Of a stretch of 64,000 nucleotides of DNA, positions 63,136 through 64,000 are shown one piece after another. This DNA is from Impatiens glandulifera. Taxonomy: Eukaryota; Streptophyta; Magnoliopsida; Ericales; Balsaminaceae. Both the position numbers and the translations under genes were made by a program. The stretch lies in NCBI RefSeq assembly GCF_907164915.1, contig NC_061862.1, forward strand, positions 7,489,505-7,553,504, written 5' to 3'. Below the pieces are notes generated by a model that was not told where the DNA came from, did not search any database, and was given only the letters and a program-made list of their open reading frames with translations. Each line of letters starts with the position of its first letter. The stretch's first letter is position 1.

Positions 63136-63405
63136 AGGTCGTGGGTGGTGCGTGTGGATAGTGTGTAGTGCGTGTGTGGTGCATGGGGATAGTGTGTGGG
63201 TGGTGCGTTGTGCGTGGGGATAGTGTGTGGGTGGTGCATTATGCGTGGGGAGAGTGTGTGGGGTTGGGCGTGGGAGTGGTGCGTTGTGCGTGGGTGGTGT
63301 GTTGTGCGTTGGCGTTGTGCCTGGGTGGTGCGTTGTGTGTGGGTGGTGCGTTGTGCGTGGGTGGTGTGTGGGTGGTGTTTTGTGTGTGGGGGTGGTGCGT
63401 GGTAC
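63136..63405. repeat. GTGGGTGGTGCGT minisatellite in the upstream intron
   Basis: About 20 degenerate units (GTGGTGCGTTGTGCGTGG) between the lysine-rich first exon (ending near 63411) and the Glu-rich exon (near 63105) of the Ulp1-like gene. Open frames through it on either strand are composition artefacts. Confidence 0.92.
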
Positions 63406-63498
63406 GCAAATCTACCTTCCTCTTGGCCATTTCATCCTTCCTCTTCTTCATGGCCAACTCCTTCTTGGCCAACTCCTTCTTCTTGGCCAACTGTATGA

Positions 63499-64000
63499 GA
63501 AATTTGATTAAATAACCTCAAAGATGAGGTTATTTGATCTGGTGGTGGCTTTTTATTTTTTTTTGCGCTCGTGGTTCTATATTTTTTTATACGATTTTGC
63601 CCTTATCGCGAAACGCTAAGTGACTTAGCGTTTCGTGAAGTGGATTAGGGTTAGTATAAATACTCTAATATTTTCATTTCCTTAGATTTATTTCTCTCTC
63701 TTCACATGTTCTCTCTTTCACGGCGGCCGGCGGCGATGACGGCGACGGATGTTGCGGGCGGGGCGGCGGTTCAATTCATACAGATCTATACAGATTTACA
63801 AGATCTTTTAACCTAATCCATTTATGTTTTTATCTATACAGATTTACAAGATCTATATAGAACTAACCCTAAATCTATTTTGCATGCAGGTTTCCGATTC
63901 TAGGGTTTAGGGTATGCAGGTCTCCGATTCTAAGGATTTGAAGGTCGAGGAAGATGTTCATTTCAAAATCTAATTCGAGTTATGTTCATGTCTACATTTT
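63499..64000 (+). mobile_element. 5' end of a third MULE running off the window
   Basis: Begins GAAATTTGATTAAATAACC at 63499 with the dyad AATAACCTC/GAGGTTATT (63511-63534) and a perfect 12-bp-arm dyad CGAAACGCTAAG / CTTAGCGTTTCG with TGA centre (63610-63636). It is homologous to the terminus at 57098. A TATA-like TATAAATA lies at about 63656, and a GC-rich leader (GGCGGCCGGCGGCGATGACG) follows. A short frame from ATG 63736 stops after 26 codons and is not supported. The element interrupts the Ulp1-like gene within an intron or leader. Confidence 0.78.

Larger units (their letters stand above)
61503..63490 (-). pseudogene. MULE-associated Ulp1-like (C48) cysteine protease, catalytic Cys replaced
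   Basis: Minus strand. An exon at 63411-63490 (KKKELAKKELAMKKRK..) ends at a GTAGAT donor. A Glu/Lys-rich repeat exon runs about 63105 to 62396 (EEIVEKKKEK-type), followed by TDPSGKGFKLNDP and KWLHDM. Intron 62140-62395. A protease exon spans 62139-61503: NFSITDSHLSQKFAKRHHMF, NLVDMIYVPMNLKQKHWVLC (His), two stops, CIYVYDYEQ (Asp), and KSGDYGVFTIMHLEYL, where the usual SGDCG nucleophile Cys is Tyr. Ulp1 proteases cleave SUMO-type modifiers; copies carried by MULEs are known. Two stops and the Cys change mean no protease activity. Confidence 0.85.

Noticed and set aside
63168..63515. Long open frames (Cys/Val/Trp-rich on plus, Thr/His/Pro-rich on minus) through the GTGGG repeats
   Set aside because: They exist in several frames at once because the repeats lack stop codons; no family similarity.

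Overview
The window is nuclear DNA of a flowering plant, almost certainly a eudicot. Evidence: a uridine kinase-like gene split into many short AT-intron exons, GT..AG junctions, plant-type retrotransposons primed by initiator tRNA-Met, a plant-type tRNA-Leu(UAG), and MULE, hAT and PIF/Harbinger transposons. I cannot name the species. Only two protein genes look like host genes. Most of the 64 kb is nested, broken transposable elements. All calls come from reading the sequence and recalling families; no searches were run.

Layout. 0-6 kb: a complete 14-exon gene for a bifunctional uridine kinase / uracil phosphoribosyltransferase-like protein (472 aa, + strand), with an antisense LINE fragment in one intron. 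6.3-8.9 kb: a truncated Ty3/gypsy element (- strand). 9.1-10 kb: a tRNA-Leu(UAG) block with one near-intact copy and one dead copy; the block recurs at 30 kb. 10.0-27.6 kb: a nest of elements. A PIF/Harbinger element (TAA target duplication) is split by a chromovirus-like gypsy element (LTRs at 11.0-13.5 and 24.9-25.3 kb). One gypsy LTR contains a hAT element with an exact 8-bp target duplication. The gypsy interior contains a tandem pair of Sirevirus-like copia LTRs. The second of these holds a solo LTR (GTAGG duplication), which holds another solo LTR (ATACC duplication).

27.6-40 kb: a gypsy relic carrying a tRNA-derived SINE with 16-bp target duplications, the second tRNA-Leu block, several copies of a dispersed low-copy repeat, and two LINE fragments. 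One LINE contains a hAT MITE. The other contains a short copia element and a 95-bp LINE tail with its own target duplication. 40.4-41.4 kb: a compact intronless reading frame (- strand) made of separated pieces of the histone chaperone SPT16 (FACT complex), with a spliced leader.

41.9-59.3 kb: two copies of a rearranged gypsy element flank an array of about 14 monomers of a ~188-bp AT-rich satellite. The second copy is split by about 9.3 kb of foreign sequence bounded by a repeated 21-22 bp stretch. This insert carries a four-fold ~0.75-1.05 kb tandem repeat and a MULE transposase pseudogene between two ~830-bp direct repeats that look like a housekeeping-type promoter (site II plus telo-box). 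59.5-64 kb: pieces of a second MULE (MuDR N-terminal domain plus a convergent Ulp1-like protease pseudogene whose catalytic Cys is Tyr), GTGGG minisatellites, and the 5' end of a third MULE running off the window.

The strongest unexplained structure is the pair of hairpin arrays in the copia LTRs (about 23 and 21 copies of the dyad TTAGAC-5 nt-GTCTAA). The arrays share the hairpin but differ in their spacers. Next in interest are the condensed SPT16 gene, the satellite array and the hairpin-bearing MULE ends.
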